Shown piece by piece: positions 63,485 to 64,000 of a stretch of 64,000 bases of DNA. Within the stretch, counting starts at the first letter, position 1; each line of letters begins with the position of its first letter. The notes beneath the pieces were generated by a model. That model was not told the DNA's origin and ran no database searches. It saw nothing but the letters and a program-made list of their open reading frames with translations. Where the stretch lies: NCBI GenBank assembly GCA_009746045.1, contig RPFO01000702.1:934001-998000 (forward strand). Reading direction: 5' to 3'. Both the position numbers and the translations under genes were made by a program. This DNA is from Mesostigma viride. Its lineage: Eukaryota > Streptophyta > Mesostigmatophyceae > Mesostigmatales > Mesostigmataceae.

Positions 63485-64000
63485 TTAAACCTCAACAGCT
63501 CTTTGATCTAATCTTGTAAAATGTAGTAATCCAAATCCAAATCCTATAATACCAGGAATTACCACAATTAGCATTCCATAGTAACCAAATAGTGCATTCA
63601 AAAATATTAACCCAAATGAGGTTACCAAATATATGACGGCTCTTGAGAGAGCAAATATAAAGCTTACATAGGTAAATCTCTTAAATACTGGAAAATGCCG
63701 GTAAATAATTGGCATAGCAGGTACAGGACTTAGAATAAAAAACATAATAAACGACTGAATTATAAACAAATCAAATGCAGATTCAAGATGGTTAAGTAAG
63801 TATGGAACAAAACATAAGAAAATAAAAAGTATAACCATTGTAACCCTAAGAATTTTTAAAGGGTGTATAATGTAGCTTAAATATGTTAAACATAATATGC
63901 CTGCTAATTGTACTATAGAAACAGTAAAATTCTGATAAATGATTTGTTCTGGGGTATAATGAAAAACGTCACTTAAGATAGAACCGCAATAAATATAACT
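63485..64000 (-). CDS. MFS transporter (C-terminal half, continues beyond window)
   Basis: The frame is open all the way from 64000 to the stop at 63485, i.e. at least 171 residues, of which an ATG at 63838 is internal and not a true start. Five or so membrane segments ('ILCLTYLSYIIHPLKILRVT', 'FLCFVPYLLNHLESAFDLFI', 'VIYLVTSFGLIFLNALFGYY') fit the last half of a major facilitator transporter of the metabolite:H+ (ProP-like) type, common in rickettsial elements. The substrate is unknown. Confidence 0.78.
   Translation of the reverse strand, partial: SYIYCGSILSDVFHYTPEQIIYQNFTVSIVQLAGILCLTYLSYIIHPLKILRVTMVILFIFLCFVPYLLNHLESAFDLFIIQSFIMFFILSPVPAMPIIYRHFPVFKRFTYVSFIFALSRAVIYLVTSFGLIFLNALFGYYGMLIVVIPGIIGFGFGLLHFTRLDQRAVEV

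Noticed and set aside
63485-63838. Complete 117-residue membrane protein
   Set aside because: The frame is open upstream to the window edge, so ATG 63838 is internal to a larger MFS gene.

Overview
The window is AT-rich, densely coded DNA that fits a member of the Rickettsiales, most likely Rickettsiaceae. The supporting evidence is a circularly permuted two-piece tmRNA gene (an alphaproteobacterial trait), alphaproteobacterial versions of SspB, HdaA, an NDUFA12 homologue and an NDUFAF5-like methyltransferase, and a rickettsial-style set of genes (Na+/solute symporter fused to a histidine kinase, DASS carrier, paired DUF2608 proteins, type I secretion pair, SpoT-like hydrolase, M32 carboxypeptidase). 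The species cannot be named from the sequence alone.

Positions 1-46,600 are mostly chromosomal backbone. In order they hold: the lepA end; a degenerate intradiol-dioxygenase-like exported protein; an FKBP-like membrane protein; a broken GNAT gene; murG-ftsW-grxC; uvrB; the symporter-kinase; an amidase; lepB-rnc-era; a DASS carrier; two tandem DUF2608 paralogues; ssrA followed directly by sspB, rnhA, an NDUFA12 homologue and mlaD; a lytic transglycosylase with a methyltransferase; lpd-holA-skp; rph and grpE; csaA; hdaA; nrdR, a kinase-like exported protein and glyA; an LTA-synthase-like sulfatase with an esterase; hslVU; hinT-asd; a degenerate glutamine-synthetase-like protein; and a type I secretion ABC protein with its membrane fusion protein. 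Two small membrane/His-rich proteins (22,648 and 28,091) stand out: each has a near-consensus Shine-Dalgarno and a long inverted repeat shortly upstream.

Positions 46,700-49,300 hold tRNA-Ala(UGC), a Ser-rich coiled-coil protein with its own terminator, and a SPOR-domain protein.

At 49,340 a 3' fragment of tRNA-His marks the left end of an integrated element. A tyrosine recombinase follows (49,559), then a tight minus-strand operon: a methylase with an HsdR_N-like nuclease domain at its N terminus, a DinD/BRO-N protein, HsdS, and a 606-residue protein with a possible PD-(D/E)XK-like fold. No HsdR helicase is present. Divergent from this is an excisionase-like HTH gene, a Toprim primase and a DUF3987 protein. 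A hypothetical protein, a SpoT-like hydrolase, an M32 carboxypeptidase and the end of an MFS transporter fill the rest. The right end of the element, with the restored tRNA-His expected there, lies outside the window.

The most promising candidate for something undescribed is the helicase-less restriction-like operon. After it come the His-rich small protein pair, the degenerate glutamine synthetase beside the type I secretion genes, and the exported kinase-like protein beside glyA.
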